Below, piece after piece: positions 1 through 8,871 of a stretch of 64,000 nt of DNA; the stretch's first letter is position 1, and every line of letters begins with the position of its first letter. The position numbers and the translations under genes are program-made. The stretch comes from CAVUPF01 sp963803755 (GTDB taxonomy: Bacteria; Actinomycetota; Thermoleophilia; Solirubrobacterales; 70-9): assembly GCA_963803755.1 (NCBI GenBank), contig CAWDNP010000010.1, forward strand, positions 1-64,000. Reading direction: 5' to 3'. The notes beneath the pieces were generated by a model. That model was not told where the DNA came from. It did not search any database and saw nothing but the letters and a program-made list of their open reading frames with translations.

Positions 1-389
1 GGCAAGGGCGCCGGAGAAAAAAGCCGCGCCTAAGCCTGACCTCGCTCCGATCGTCATCCGCGCTAGCTCCCGCTACGTGCGGGTGGCGCCGCGCAAGGCT
101 CGCCTGATCGCCGATCAGGTGCGCGGCCTGCACATCGAAAAGGCCCGCGCCCTGCTGCAAGTTCTCACCCCGCGGCGCCACGGGAGACATCCGCAAGCTG
201 ATCGACTCCGCCGCTGCCAACGCGGAGAACAACCATGACCTGATCGCCGATGAGATGCGGGTGGCCGAGATCACCGTCGATGAAGGGCCGATCCTGAAGC
301 GCTTCCGGCCGCGGGCGCTGGGCCGGGCGACGCCGATCCACAAGCGGACCAGCCACATCGCCGTGGCGTTGAGCCCGGAAAAGGACTGA
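1..389 (+). CDS. rplV: 50S ribosomal protein L22, 5' partial and frameshifted
   Basis: L22 binds 23S rRNA and lines the peptide exit tunnel. The gene enters from the left edge; the first frame gives a Lys/Ala/Pro-rich N-terminal stretch and then the L22 core (SSRYVRVAPRKARLIADQVR). Near position 169 one extra base breaks the frame; the continuing frame reads DIRKLIDSAAANAENN and the typical C-terminus ending HIAVALSPEKD. The stop lies 7 nt before rpsC, as expected in the S10 operon. The break is almost certainly a consensus error, because the protein is essential and the sequence is intact on both sides. Confidence 0.9.
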
Positions 390-396
390 GGAGCGG

Positions 397-1132
397 ATGG
401 GACAGAAGATCCACCCCGAGGGCTTCCGCGTCGGCTACATCCACGACTGGAAGTCGAACTGGTTCGACGAGAAAAACTTCGCGACAGTCTTCCAGGAGGA
501 CCTGGCGATCCGCGATCACATCGTCGGCAAGCTCGCCCACGCCGGGCTCTCCGACATCACGATCGAGCGCCGCGGAGAGGTCGCCGTCGATATCCACACC
601 GCCCGTCCCGGCATCGTGATCGGCAAGTCGGGCAGCGAAGTAGACGCGCTGCGAAAGGACCTGCACAAGTTGACCGGCGCCCCGGTGAAGGTGAACATCC
701 GCGAGGTAAAGCGCCCCGAGCTCGACGCGAAGCTGGTCGCACAGTCGATCGCCGAGCAGCTGCAGACCGAGTCGCCTTTCGCCGCGCGATGAAACGGGCT
801 CTGACCTCGGCGATGCGCTCCGGCGCAAAAGGGGTGAAGGTCCAGGTCTCCGGCCGACTGGGCGGCGCTGAGATGGCGCGGACTGAAGGCTATTCCGACG
901 GCCGTGTCCCCCTGCACACGCTGCGTGCCGACATCGACTACGGCTTCTTTGAGGCGCGGACGACGACCGGCCGGATCGGCGTCAAGTGCTGGATCAACAA
1001 GGGCGAGGTGATGCCGGAGGGCTTTCGCTCCGACCAGGTCCCCTCTGATCGAGAGCCACCGCAGGGCCAAGCTGGGCGCGGCGGACGTCCGGGCGGGGAG
1101 CGGGCGGTTCGCGCGGGAGAGGCGGTCGCTAA
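397..1132 (+). CDS. rpsC: 30S ribosomal protein S3 (frameshifted in this consensus)
   Basis: S3 sits at the mRNA entry site of the small subunit. The start ATG gives MGQKIHPEGFRVGYI, the family N-terminus, followed by the KH domain with GIVIGKSGSEVD (about residues 69-80). One missing base near 768 shifts the frame, and the C-terminal S3 domain continues as RRAMKRALTSAMRSGAKGVKV. At least one more indel lies near 1040-1120, since the tail and the stop are in different frames. The natural stop is the TAA overlapping the rplP start (TAATG at 1130-1134). Reading frame damage, not loss of function, is the likely explanation. Confidence 0.9.
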
Positions 1133-1545
1133 TGCTGATGCCCAAACGAGTCAAGCACCGCAAACAGATGCGCGGCCGGATGCGCAGCAACGCCAAGGGT
1201 TCCAGCAGCGTTTCCTTTGGTGAGTACGGCATCAAGGCGCTGGAGCGCGGCTGGATCACCAACCGCCAGATCGAGGCCGCCCGTATCGCGATGACCCGCA
1301 AGATCAAACGCGGCGGCAAGGTCTGGATCAACATCTTTCCCGACAAGCCCTACACCAAGAAGCCCGCCGAAACACGAATGGGCTCGGGCAAGGGCAACCC
1401 CGAGGGCTGGGTAGCGGTGGTAAAGCCCGGCCGGGTGATGTTCGAGCTGGCCGGCGTGCCCGGAGTTGGCCCGTAAGGCGCTGCGGCTGGCGGGGCACAA
1501 GCTTCCGGTGAAGACCAAGTTCGTCAAGCGCGAGGGGTCCAAGGC
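1132..1545 (+). CDS. rplP: 50S ribosomal protein L16 (frameshifted)
   Basis: L16 helps organise the A-site region of the large subunit. The ATG overlaps the rpsC stop and gives MLMPKRVKHRKQMRGRM, the canonical N-terminus. The body includes FGEYGIKALERGWITNRQIE and KGNPEGWVAVVKPGRVMFEL. Near 1462 a missing base truncates the frame after about 114 codons. The following frame supplies the expected tail (LARKALRLAGHKLPVKTKFV). The exact stop is blurred by a further indel before rpmC, so the end is approximate. Confidence 0.88.
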
Positions 1546-1764
1546 CCGATCAAGGCGGCCCAGGTACACGACTTAAAAGACGACGAGCTCGTGGCGAAGC
1601 TGATCGACGCCAAAGCAGGAGGCGTTTAACCTGCGCTTTCGGCACGCTACCGGCGAGCTTGAGAACACCTCGCGGCTTGCGGTGGCGCGCCGGGACGTGC
1701 AAAGCTTTTGACCGTCGCGCGGGAGCGTGGCATCGACGTCAAGAAAGAGCTGAAGAGGATATGA
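1546..1764 (+). CDS. rpmC: 50S ribosomal protein L29 (two frameshifts)
   Basis: L29 is a small two-helix protein beside the exit tunnel. Pieces in successive frames read IKAAQVHDLKDDELVAKLID, then EAFNLRFRHATGELENTSRL, then LLTVARERGIDVKKELKRI. Joined, they make a normal L29 of about 70 residues. Breaks lie near 1608 and 1697. The start codon is not visible in this consensus, and the left boundary is approximate. The stop TGA overlaps the rpsQ start (ATGA), as in a normal operon. Confidence 0.8.
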
Positions 1765-2479
1765 GCGAGGACGAGCAGAAAAACGAGACAACCGAGGAGC
1801 CTCAGGGCGAGGGCTGGCGCCGGGCCGGAACAGTCCCCAGCTTTCTCAAGATAGGGCGAGGAGAAGAGCTCCACGCCGGCTGGAGCCAGCGGAGGAGTCT
1901 GCCGATGCGGGCTTCGGCTGGGGAGGAGAAGTCGGCGAGCCGCGAGACCCCTGGCGCCGAGCCGGAGGCGGCTGAGGCGGGCGCAGGGTCTGAGACGAGG
2001 CCTGCCGCGGAGCCGAGCCCCGAGGACGACCTTCCCTGGAAGGAGAGGCAGCGCCTGGAGCGCTCGCGGCGCCCGCACCAGGCCGCGGCCGCAGCTCAGC
2101 GCCGAGCAGCGGGCTGCAAAGCGGGCGGAGGCTCGCAAGGCGAATGCCGAGCTGCGGCGCAAGCAGCGGGCGGCGGCCAAGGGAGGCAAAGGGGCCGCGA
2201 GGGGCCGGGACGCCGGTTGCCGAGCGGAGCGCCAATGCGGCGAAGGTCCGCCAAGGGATCGTGGTCTCCGATAAGGGTCAGAAGTCGATCGTCGTGCGGA
2301 TCGATATCGCGCGGCGCCACCCGACCTATGAGAAGGTCGTGCGCCGCTCGCGGACCCTGCACGCCCATGACGAGCGAAACGAGGCCGGCGAGGGGGACGT
2401 GGTGCGGGTGGTCGAGACCAGGCCTCTGTCGAAGACCAAGCGCTGGCGGCTGGTAGAGGTCGTGGAGAAGGCAAAGTGA
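1761..2479 (+). CDS. rpsQ: 30S ribosomal protein S17 with long acidic/alanine-rich N-terminal extension
   Basis: S17 binds 16S rRNA early in assembly. The conserved OB-fold core is at about 2239-2476: VRQGIVVSDKGQKSIVVRID, then a segment ending RRSRTLHAHDE, then a basic C-terminus. Upstream lies about 150 codons of Glu/Ala/Arg-rich low-complexity sequence beginning MSEDEQKNETTEEPQGEGW at the ATG that overlaps rpmC. Frames change at least twice inside the extension. The total would be roughly 235 residues against about 85 for ordinary S17. I infer a genuine lineage-specific extension because L5 and S5 in the same operon also carry acidic tails. Confidence 0.82.
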
Positions 2480-2846
2480 TCCAGCAGGAGACCCGACTCA
2501 AGGTGGCCGACAACTCGGGCGCCCGCGAGATCCTCTGCATCCGGGTCAAGGGCGGCTCGCATCGCCGCTATGCGGGGGTCGGCGACGTGATCACAGCGAC
2601 CGTCAGCAGGTGAGCCCGCAGGGCAGCGTGCGAAAGGGCGAGGTCGTCCAGGCCGTCGTCGTGCGGACCAAGAAGGCGCTAGGTCGCCCCGACGGCACCT
2701 ACATCTCCTTTGATGAGAACGCGGCGGTGCTGATCGACCCCGCCAGCAATAATCCGCGCGGCACCCGCATCTTCGGCCCGGTCGCCCGGGAACTGCGCGA
2801 CAAGAACTTCATGAAAATCGTCTCGCTGGCGCCGGAGGTCCTCTGA
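2476..2846 (+). CDS. rplN: 50S ribosomal protein L14 (frameshifted)
   Basis: L14 forms part of the inter-subunit bridge region. Translation starts at a GTG overlapping the rpsQ stop (GTGA) and gives MIQQETRLKVADNSGAREIL, the family N-terminus. A missing base near 2606 shifts the frame. The remainder reads SPQGSVRKGEVVQAVVVRTK and ends in NFMKIVSLAPEVL, the typical C-terminus. Joined length is about 122 residues, normal for L14. Confidence 0.9.
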
Positions 2847-3180
2847 TGGCCAAGTCGATGCGGATCAAGACTGACGACCAGGTGATCGTGATCGGCGGCA
2901 AGGACGCAGGCAAGACCGGCCGCGTGATCCGCACCGAGCCCAAGAAGCGCCGGGTCTACGTCGAGCACCTGAGCATGGTCAAGCGTGCCGAGCGGCCGCG
3001 CTCGTAAGCGACGCGACGCGCGCCGACGCCGGCGGGATCGTCGAGAAGGAGGGGCCGATCCACGTCTCCAACGTGATGCTGCTCGACCCCAAAGACAACA
3101 AACCGACCAGGGTCGGAGTGCGCAGTGACGCGGGCGGAAAGCGTGAGCGGTTCGCGAAGCGCAGCGGAGCGTCGATCTGA
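2846..3180 (+). CDS. rplX: 50S ribosomal protein L24 (frameshifted)
   Basis: L24 initiates large-subunit assembly. The ATG overlaps the rplN stop (TGATG). The N-terminal KOW motif reads KTDDQVIVIGGKDAGKTGRV. The frame closes early after ERPRS because of one indel near 3007. The next frame continues DAGGIVEKEGPIHVSNVMLL and VGVRSDAGGKRERFAKRSGA, the normal C-terminal half. The stop overlaps the next start. Joined length is about 111 residues. Confidence 0.88.
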
Positions 3181-3970
3181 TGGAGGCGACGGCAAAGCCA
3201 CTTGACAAGCGGCGCCGCCGCCGCGCATGCGCGAGCGCTATCAGCAGGATGTGCTCCCCGCTCTGATCGGCAAATTCGGCTACTCGACCCAAATGCAGGC
3301 ACCGCGCCTGGTCAAGGTCACGCTCAACATGGGGGTTGGCGAGGCCAAGCAGGACGCAAAGCAGCTCGAGGCTGCCCAGGGGCAGCTGGCGACGATCGCC
3401 GGCCAGCAGCCAGCGTGCGGCGCGCCCGCAAGTCGATCGCCTCCTTCAAAGTCCGCGAGGGGATGCCGGTCGGCGTTTCCGTCACCCTGCGACGCGCCCG
3501 CATGTGGGAGTTCCTCGACCGGCTCTTCGCGATCGCGGTGCCGAGAATCCGCGATTTCCGCGGCCTCAACCCGCGCTCCTTCGACGGCCGCGGCAACTAC
3601 TCGATGGGCGTGCGCGAGCAGCTGATCTTCCCGAAATCGATTACGACTCGGTCGATCAGGTCCGCGGCCTCGACGTGACGATTACGACCACTGCGAGGAC
3701 CGATGTTGAGGCCTTCGAGCTACTGCTCGGGCTGGGGATGCCCTTCGCCAAAGAGGGCCGGCCCGGAGGAACAGATGCCGAGGCGGAGGCCGAGGCCGAG
3801 GCCGAGCGCCACAAGGAGGAGGCCCGCGCGCGGGCCGAGGCCGAGCAGGCGGCGCTGGAGCAGCTAAGGAGGAGAACCCCGAGGCCTACGCCAAGCCCGA
3901 AGGAGGAGGCCGAGGAGGGTGGGAGAACACCGAGAGCCCGACCGATGAGGAGAATCAAGAGGATGGCTAA
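3180..3970 (+). CDS. rplE: 50S ribosomal protein L5 with acidic C-terminal extension (frameshifted)
   Basis: L5 contacts 5S rRNA and the P-site tRNA. Segments in different frames read RERYQQDVLPALIGKFGYST, KSIASFKVREGMPVGVSVTL, DFRGLNPRSFDGRGNYSMGV and DVTITTTARTDVEAFELLLG, all L5 signatures. Breaks lie near 3217, 3412 and 3632. After the normal L5 end the frame continues about 70 codons of Glu/Ala-rich coiled-coil-like sequence (AEAEAEAEAERHKEEARARA) to a TAA that overlaps the rpsN start. A fourth indel lies near 3866. The extension is unusual for L5 but parallels S17 and S5 here. Confidence 0.85.
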
Positions 3971-4148
3971 GACTTCGAGCAAGGTTCGACAGGGCCGTAA
4001 GCCCAAGTTCAAGTCCCGGGGCTATAACCGCTGCCGTCGCTGGGGGCGCCCGCGTGCCTACTATCGAAAGTTCGGTCTCTGCCGGATCTGCCTGCGAAAC
4101 GCCGCCCACGAGGGCTACATCCCCGGCATGACCAAGTCGAGCTGGTGA
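3963..4148 (+). CDS. rpsN: 30S ribosomal protein S14, type Z
   Basis: This is the 61-residue zinc-type S14, which binds 16S rRNA in the head of the small subunit. It starts MAKTSSKVRQGRKPKFKSRG inside the tail of rplE and ends PGMTKSSW. The zinc ribbon should have four Cys as CxxC...CxxC. The second pair (LCRIC) is intact, but the first reads CRRW, so one ligand is Trp. A single-base TGC to TGG error would explain this in such an error-rich stretch. The stop overlaps the rpsH GTG. Confidence 0.95.
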   Translation: MAKTSSKVRQGRKPKFKSRGYNRCRRWGRPRAYYRKFGLCRICLRNAAHEGYIPGMTKSSW

Positions 4149-4552
4149 GCAAGGGAGTGCAGACCGACCCGATAGCCGACTACCTGACCCGGATCAGAAA
4201 CGCCCTGCGCTCCGGCCACGACGAGGTGGAGGTCCCCTCCTCGCGGTTGAAGGTGGAGATGTCGCGGATCCTCAAGGAGCAGGGCTACATCCGCGACTTC
4301 GCGCCGGCGCCGGCGCGGGTCGGCGAGGCGATGAAGATCAGCCTCAAGTACACAGAGGATCGCCACCCGGTGATCATCGGCATCGAGCGAGTCTCCCGCC
4401 CGGGGCGCCGCCGCTACGTCAACCACAAGCAGGTGCCGCGGGTCTTCGGCGGCACCGGCACCGCAATCATCAGCACCTCGGTCGGGGTGATGACCGGCCA
4501 CGAAGCGAAGGCAAAGGGCGTCGGCGGCGAGGTAGTCGCCTACGTTTGGTGA
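4145..4552 (+). CDS. rpsH: 30S ribosomal protein S8
   Basis: S8 is a primary 16S rRNA binder and, in many bacteria, the translational repressor of the spc operon. The 135-residue frame is intact, one of the few in this stretch: it starts at GTG with QTDPIADYLTRIRNALRSGH and ends with the C-terminal GVMTGHEAKAKGVGGEVVAYVW region. It overlaps rpsN by 4 nt and abuts rplF. Confidence 0.96.
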   Translation: MSKGVQTDPIADYLTRIRNALRSGHDEVEVPSSRLKVEMSRILKEQGYIRDFAPAPARVGEAMKISLKYTEDRHPVIIGIERVSRPGRRRYVNHKQVPRVFGGTGTAIISTSVGVMTGHEAKAKGVGGEVVAYVW

Positions 4553-5091
4553 GCCTGGGATCAGCCGGATCGGAAGAAAGCCCATTCTCCTCCCCGAGGC
4601 CGTTTCGGTCGAGATCGCCCCAGGGCGCGTCCGGTCAAGGGCCCCAAGGGCGAGTTGACCCAGGTTCTCTCGCCGGAGATGGCGATCGAGCAAGCCGACG
4701 GGGCGATCACGGTGAAGCGCCCGACCGATCGTGGCGAGCACCGCGCCCTGCACGGGCTGACCCGGGGCCTGATCGCGAACATGGTCTCCGGCGTCACCGA
4801 GGGTTTTGAGAAGCGCCTGGAGATCCAGGGCGTCGGCTACCGCGCCCAGCTTAAGGGCAAAAACATCGAGATGGCCCTCGGCTACTCCCACCCGGTCTCG
4901 GTCGAGGCGCCGGAAGGGATCGAGTTCGAGGTTCCCCAGCCGACAGAGATCGTCGTGCGCGGGATCGACAAGCAGCTGGTGGGGCAGGTTGCCGCGGACA
5001 TCCGCAAGCGCCGCCCGCCGGAGCCCTACAAGGGCAAGGGCATCCGCTACCGCGGCGAGCACGTCTGCGCAAGGTCGGGAAGAGGGCCTAG
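4551..5091 (+). CDS. rplF: 50S ribosomal protein L6 (frameshifted)
   Basis: L6 lies near the sarcin-ricin loop. The N-terminal segment SRIGRKPILLPEAVSVEIAP is visible in one frame. The main body (TQVLSPEMAIEQADGAITVK onward, including HGLTRGLIANMVSGVTEGF and RLEIQGVGYRAQLKGKNIEM) is in another. The C-terminal RRKVGKRA is in a third. Indels lie near 4632 and 5065. The start is uncertain: a GTG directly overlaps the rpsH stop, and an ATC before SRIGRK could be a miscalled ATG. Joined length is about 178 residues, normal for L6. Confidence 0.88.
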
Positions 5092-5093
5092 GC

Positions 5094-5444
5094 ATGACCG
5101 TCCTGACCGCCAGGCAGCGCCGCCTGCGCCGCCGTCGCCGCGTCCGCGCCCGGGTCACCGGGACGGCCGGGCGGCCGCGCCTCTCCGTCTACCGCTCCAA
5201 CCGCGGCGTCTTCGCCCAGCTTGTCGATGACGATCGCGGCCACACCCTGGCGGCGGTCAACTGGATCGAGCCGCAGCTGCGGGGGCTCGCAGCGACCGCG
5301 CAGGCGAAGCGGGCGGGCGAGCTGCTCGCCGAGCGCGCCAAGGCGGCCGGCATCGAGAGCTGCGTGTTTGACCGCGGCGGCTATCAGTACCACGGCCGCG
5401 TCAGGGGCGCCGAAGGCGCGCGCGAGGGGGGGTTGGCCTTCTAG
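5094..5444 (+). CDS. rplR: 50S ribosomal protein L18
   Basis: L18 carries 5S rRNA into the large subunit. The intact 116-residue frame begins 2 nt after the rplF stop with a very basic N-terminus (TARQRRLRRRRRVRARVTGT), followed by the signature GRPRLSVYRSNRGVFAQLVD and a C-terminus with FDRGGYQYHGRV. Family-typical length and position. Confidence 0.95.
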   Translation: MTVLTARQRRLRRRRRVRARVTGTAGRPRLSVYRSNRGVFAQLVDDDRGHTLAAVNWIEPQLRGLAATAQAKRAGELLAERAKAAGIESCVFDRGGYQYHGRVRGAEGAREGGLAF

Positions 5445-5467
5445 TCCGCTACGGTGGGCCGCTTGCG

Positions 5468-6246
5468 ATGAAGGGCATGGATGCGACAAACGTGGAGACG
5501 GTCAGCCCCCGCGGGCTCGACCTGCAGGAGCGGGTGATCGAGATCAACCGCGTCGCCAAGGTGGTCAAGGGCGGCCGGCGCTTCTCCTTCACGGCGCTGG
5601 TCGCGGTCGGCGATGAGGAGGGCGTGGTCGGGATCGGCTACGGCAAGGCCCGCGAGGTCCCGCTGGCGATCCAAAAGGGCGTCGAGGACGCCCGCAAGAA
5701 CTTGATCCGCGTCCCCAAATACGGGCAGACGATCACCCACAAGATCATCGGCGCTACGGCGCCGGACACGTGGTGCTGCGCCCGGCCAGCCCTGGTACCG
5801 GCGTGATCGCCGGCGGCGGCGTGCGGGCGGTGCTCGAGCTGGGGGGGGTGCGCGACGTGCTGACCAAGAGCATCGGGACGCAGAACCCAATCAACCTGGT
5901 CAAGGCGACGATGGACGGGTTGATTCGGATGCGCCGGCCAGAGGAGGTCGCTGAGCTTCGTGGGCTGAGCGTCTTCAAGTGCTGGGGGTCAGCTCGAGCG
6001 GGCCTGCTGCGGGTTCAGGGGGCTCGGCCGCCGCTCCCCTCGCGGGGGCAGGGGAGTCGAGCACGACCCCGCCCGCAGGGCCCGATGCCCCCGCGCCAGC
6101 GGCCGAAGGGGCGCCTAGCGAGGAGAACGCCTGCGAAGAAGCCTGAGCTCCCGGCTGAGGGGGGTCAAGCCGAGCAGACCGCGGTCGCTGAGGCTGAGGC
6201 CCCGGTTGCCGAGGAGGCTCCGGCGGGTGACGGTGAGGTCTCATGA
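5468..6246 (+). CDS. rpsE: 30S ribosomal protein S5 with long C-terminal extension (frameshifted)
   Basis: S5 supports decoding fidelity at the mRNA entrance. The N-terminal double-stranded-RNA-binding domain reads INRVAKVVKGGRRFSFTALV and GIGYGKAREVPLAIQKGVED. A missing base near 5757 shifts the frame; the C-terminal domain continues VLRPASPGTGVIAGGGVRAV and SIGTQNPINLVKATMDGLIR. After the usual end (about 5980) there are about 85 more codons rich in Ala, Pro, Glu and Arg, with another probable indel near 5983, up to a TGA that overlaps the rpmD start. The overlap supports a real extension. Confidence 0.87.
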
Positions 6247-6421
6247 GCGCCGTCAAGATCAAGCAGGTTCGGTCGGCTGTCGGGACCAATCCGAGTCAGC
6301 GGGCGACGCTTCAGGCACTTGGGCTGGGGCGGATCGGGAAGGCTGTAGAGCGCAAGGACTCACCGCAGCTGCAGGGCCAGCTTCGGGTCGTCTTCATCTG
6401 GTCGAGGTAAACGATGGCTGA
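6243..6421 (+). CDS. rpmD: 50S ribosomal protein L30 (frameshifted near its end)
   Basis: L30 is a small large-subunit protein. The ATG overlaps the rpsE stop. The frame gives KIKQVRSAVGTNPSQRATLQ and ALGLGRIGKAVERKDSPQLQ, the L30 core. An indel near 6393 turns the tail into VFIWSR; the neighbouring frame supplies HLVEVNDG and a stop that overlaps the rplO start by 8 nt. About 59 residues when joined, normal for L30. Confidence 0.9.
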
Positions 6422-6911
6422 GAAAGCCCGCTCGGAGGAGATTGGGCTTCACAGCCTGAAGCCCAAGCCCGGCTCGCGGCGAGCGCGCAAGCGGTTGGGG
6501 CGTGGCGAGGGGAGTGGACTCGGCAAGACCTCGGGGCGGGGCCATAAGGGCGCCGGGGCTCGGGCGGGCTCCAAGCGAAAGGCCGGTTATGAGGGTGGGC
6601 AGAATCCGATCCACATGCGGATGCGCAAGCTGCGCGGGCCGCACATGAAGAAGTCGATGCCGTTTGAGAACTTCAGGACCAAGACGCAGCCGGTCAACCT
6701 CGCCGACCTTGAGGAGCGCTTCGGCGCCGGCGCCGAGGTGACGCCGGAGACGCTGAAGGAGAAGGGCCTGGCAAAGCGCTCAGAGCCGGTCAAGATCCTC
6801 GCCCGCGGTGAGATCTCGACCAAGCTGACGGTGAGAGCGCACGCCTTCAGCGCCGCCGCCAAGCAGAAGATCGAGGCGGCGGGCGGCACCTGCGAGACTC
6901 TGGAGCCCTGA
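6414..6911 (+). CDS. rplO: 50S ribosomal protein L15
   Basis: L15 is a late large-subunit assembly protein. The intact 165-residue frame shows the Gly/Arg-rich N-terminal tail (KRLGRGEGSGLGKTSGRGHK) and the globular C-terminal domain (PVKILARGEISTKLTVRAHA). From this gene on the reading frames are clean. The stop overlaps the secY ATG by one base, so the two are probably translationally coupled. Confidence 0.96.
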   Translation: MAEKARSEEIGLHSLKPKPGSRRARKRLGRGEGSGLGKTSGRGHKGAGARAGSKRKAGYEGGQNPIHMRMRKLRGPHMKKSMPFENFRTKTQPVNLADLEERFGAGAEVTPETLKEKGLAKRSEPVKILARGEISTKLTVRAHAFSAAAKQKIEAAGGTCETLEP

Positions 6912-8182
6912 TGCTCCGGACGATCGCGAACGCATTCAGCGTCGCCGACATCCGCAAGAAGCTCGCCTTCACCGCGGCGATGCTCTTGCTCTACCGGCTC
7001 GGCGCCTACATCCCGGCGCCCGGCGTCAACGTCAACGCCGTCAAGGAAGTCTCCTCGAGCTTCGGCGGCAGCAGCATCCTCGGCTTCCTCAACCTCTTCT
7101 CGGGCGGCAGCCTCTCGCGCCTCAGCCTCTTCGCGCTGGGGATCATGCCCTACATCACCGCCTCGATCATCCTGCAGCTCTTGACCGTGGTGGTGCCTTC
7201 GCTTGAGAGGCTCTCCAAAGAGGGCGAGGTCGGCCAGCAAAAGATCACCCAGTACACCCGCTACCTCACCGTCGGGCTGGCTTTCGGGCAATCGCTCGGC
7301 TACGTCTTCCTCTTCCGCTCGCTCGGCAGCCAGACCGGGACCAGCGTGATCGGCACGCTGACCCCCACCAAGGTTTTCCTGATCGTGATCTGCCTGACCG
7401 CCGGCTGCACCCTGCTGATGTGGCTGGGGGAGCTGATCACCCAGCACGGGGTCGGCAACGGGATCTCGCTGCTGATCTTCTCCTCGATCGCCTCCCGTAT
7501 CCCCGAGGGGATAACCAAGTGGTGGACCAACTCCGATCAGGTGTTCGTCGTGATGATGCCGTTTATCGCCCTCGCGGTGATCGTCGCGATCGTCTTCGTC
7601 CAGGAGGGCCAGCGCCGCATCCCGGTCCAGTACGCGAAACGGGTGGTGGGGCGCAAAATGACCTCGGGCGGCTCCACCTACCTGCCGCTGCGGGTCAACA
7701 TGGCCGGCGTCATCCCGGTCATCTTCGCCGCTTCGATCATGGCCTTCCCGCCGACGATCGGGCGGCTCCTCAACACCCCCGCCGCGCTGGAATTCTCCGC
7801 CTTCTTCAGTCCCAGCGGCTGGGCCTACGTGGTCGGTGAGGTGTTCTTCATCATCATCTTCACCTACTTCTACACCGCCGTCACCTTCAACCCGGTCGAC
7901 CAGGCGGACAACTTAAAGAAATACGGCGGCTTCATCCCCGGGGTGAGACCGGGGCGCCCGACCGCCGAGTACCTCGACCGCATCCTCTCCCGCCTCACCT
8001 TCCCCGGCGCGCTTTACCTGGGGGCGGTCGCCGCCCTGCCGACGATCCTGATCAGCCAGACCTCGGCCAACTTCTTCTTCGGCGGCACCTCGATCCTGAT
8101 CGTGATCGGCGTCGCGCTGGAAACTGTGAAGCAGCTGGAGGCCCAGCTGATGATGCGGAACTACGAAGGCTTCCTGAAATAG
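6911..8182 (+). CDS. secY: Preprotein translocase subunit SecY
   Basis: SecY is the channel of the Sec translocon in the cytoplasmic membrane, working with SecE and SecG. The 423-residue frame has about ten hydrophobic helices, beginning with LAFTAAMLLLYRLGAYIPAP. It includes the plug-region signature GGSLSRLSLFALGIMPYITA, the TM7 region and the cytoplasmic loop SGGSTYLPLRVNMAGVIPVI, and ends ETVKQLEAQLMMRNYEGFLK. Length and location between rplO and adk are canonical. Confidence 0.98.
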   Translation: MLRTIANAFSVADIRKKLAFTAAMLLLYRLGAYIPAPGVNVNAVKEVSSSFGGSSILGFLNLFSGGSLSRLSLFALGIMPYITASIILQLLTVVVPSLERLSKEGEVGQQKITQYTRYLTVGLAFGQSLGYVFLFRSLGSQTGTSVIGTLTPTKVFLIVICLTAGCTLLMWLGELITQHGVGNGISLLIFSSIASRIPEGITKWWTNSDQVFVVMMPFIALAVIVAIVFVQEGQRRIPVQYAKRVVGRKMTSGGSTYLPLRVNMAGVIPVIFAASIMAFPPTIGRLLNTPAALEFSAFFSPSGWAYVVGEVFFIIIFTYFYTAVTFNPVDQADNLKKYGGFIPGVRPGRPTAEYLDRILSRLTFPGALYLGAVAALPTILISQTSANFFFGGTSILIVIGVALETVKQLEAQLMMRNYEGFLK

Positions 8183-8189
8183 GCCTCAT

Positions 8190-8870
8190 ATGGCTGAGCT
8201 GAACCTAGTGCTCCTCGGCCCGCCCGGGTCGGGGAAGGGGACGCAGGGGGAGCGGCTGCAGGAGGACCTGCGGCTGCCCTATTACGCGACCGGGGACATC
8301 CTGCGGGCGGCGGTCCGCGAGGAGACCGAGCTGGGCGCGACCGCGAAGTCCTATATGGACCGCGGCGACCTCGTCCCCGACGAGGTGATCGTCGGCGTGA
8401 TCGCCGAGCGGATCGACTCCGCGGAGGCGGCCGACGGGTTCATCCTCGACGGCTTCCCCCGCACCATCCCCCAGGCCGAGGCGCTCGACGCCAAGCTGAA
8501 GCAGCTCGGGCGCGAAGTCTCCGGCGTACTGCTGATCGACGTCTCCGATCAGGAGGTGATGCGGCGCCTGGGCGGGCGGCGCACCTGCGCTGAGAACGGC
8601 CACGTCTTTCACGTCGAGTTCAACCCGCCCAAGCAGGAGGGGGTCTGCGACCTCGACGGCAGCGCCCTGATCGTGCGCGAGGACGACAAGCCCGAGGTGA
8701 TCGGAAAGCGGCTTGAGACCTACCACGCCAAGACCGAGCCCCTGGTCGAGCACTATGACCGCCAGAGCCTGCTGCGCCGAATCGACGGCACCGCGGCGCC
8801 CGAGGAGGTCGAGGAGGAGGTTCGCCGGACCCTGGCGACACTGAAACTGGAAGCCGACGAGGCGATCTAA
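8190..8870 (+). CDS. adk: Adenylate kinase
   Basis: It interconverts ATP + AMP and 2 ADP in the cytosol. The P-loop GPPGSGKGTQ is at residues 9-18, followed by the AMP-binding segment YYATGDILRAAV and FILDGFPRTIPQAEALD. The 226-residue length indicates a long-lid form. The lid keeps only part of a Cys-type zinc site (a Cys after GGRR and a later VCDLDG), so zinc binding is uncertain. It lies 7 nt after secY and is followed directly by map, the standard spc-operon order. Confidence 0.97.
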   Translation: MAELNLVLLGPPGSGKGTQGERLQEDLRLPYYATGDILRAAVREETELGATAKSYMDRGDLVPDEVIVGVIAERIDSAEAADGFILDGFPRTIPQAEALDAKLKQLGREVSGVLLIDVSDQEVMRRLGGRRTCAENGHVFHVEFNPPKQEGVCDLDGSALIVREDDKPEVIGKRLETYHAKTEPLVEHYDRQSLLRRIDGTAAPEEVEEEVRRTLATLKLEADEAI

Positions 8871-8871
8871 C

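Noticed and set aside
271..1346. Long minus-strand open frames across rpsC and rplP
   Set aside because: They are antisense to clear ribosomal proteins, have Arg/Leu/Ala-rich translations and arise from the high GC content.
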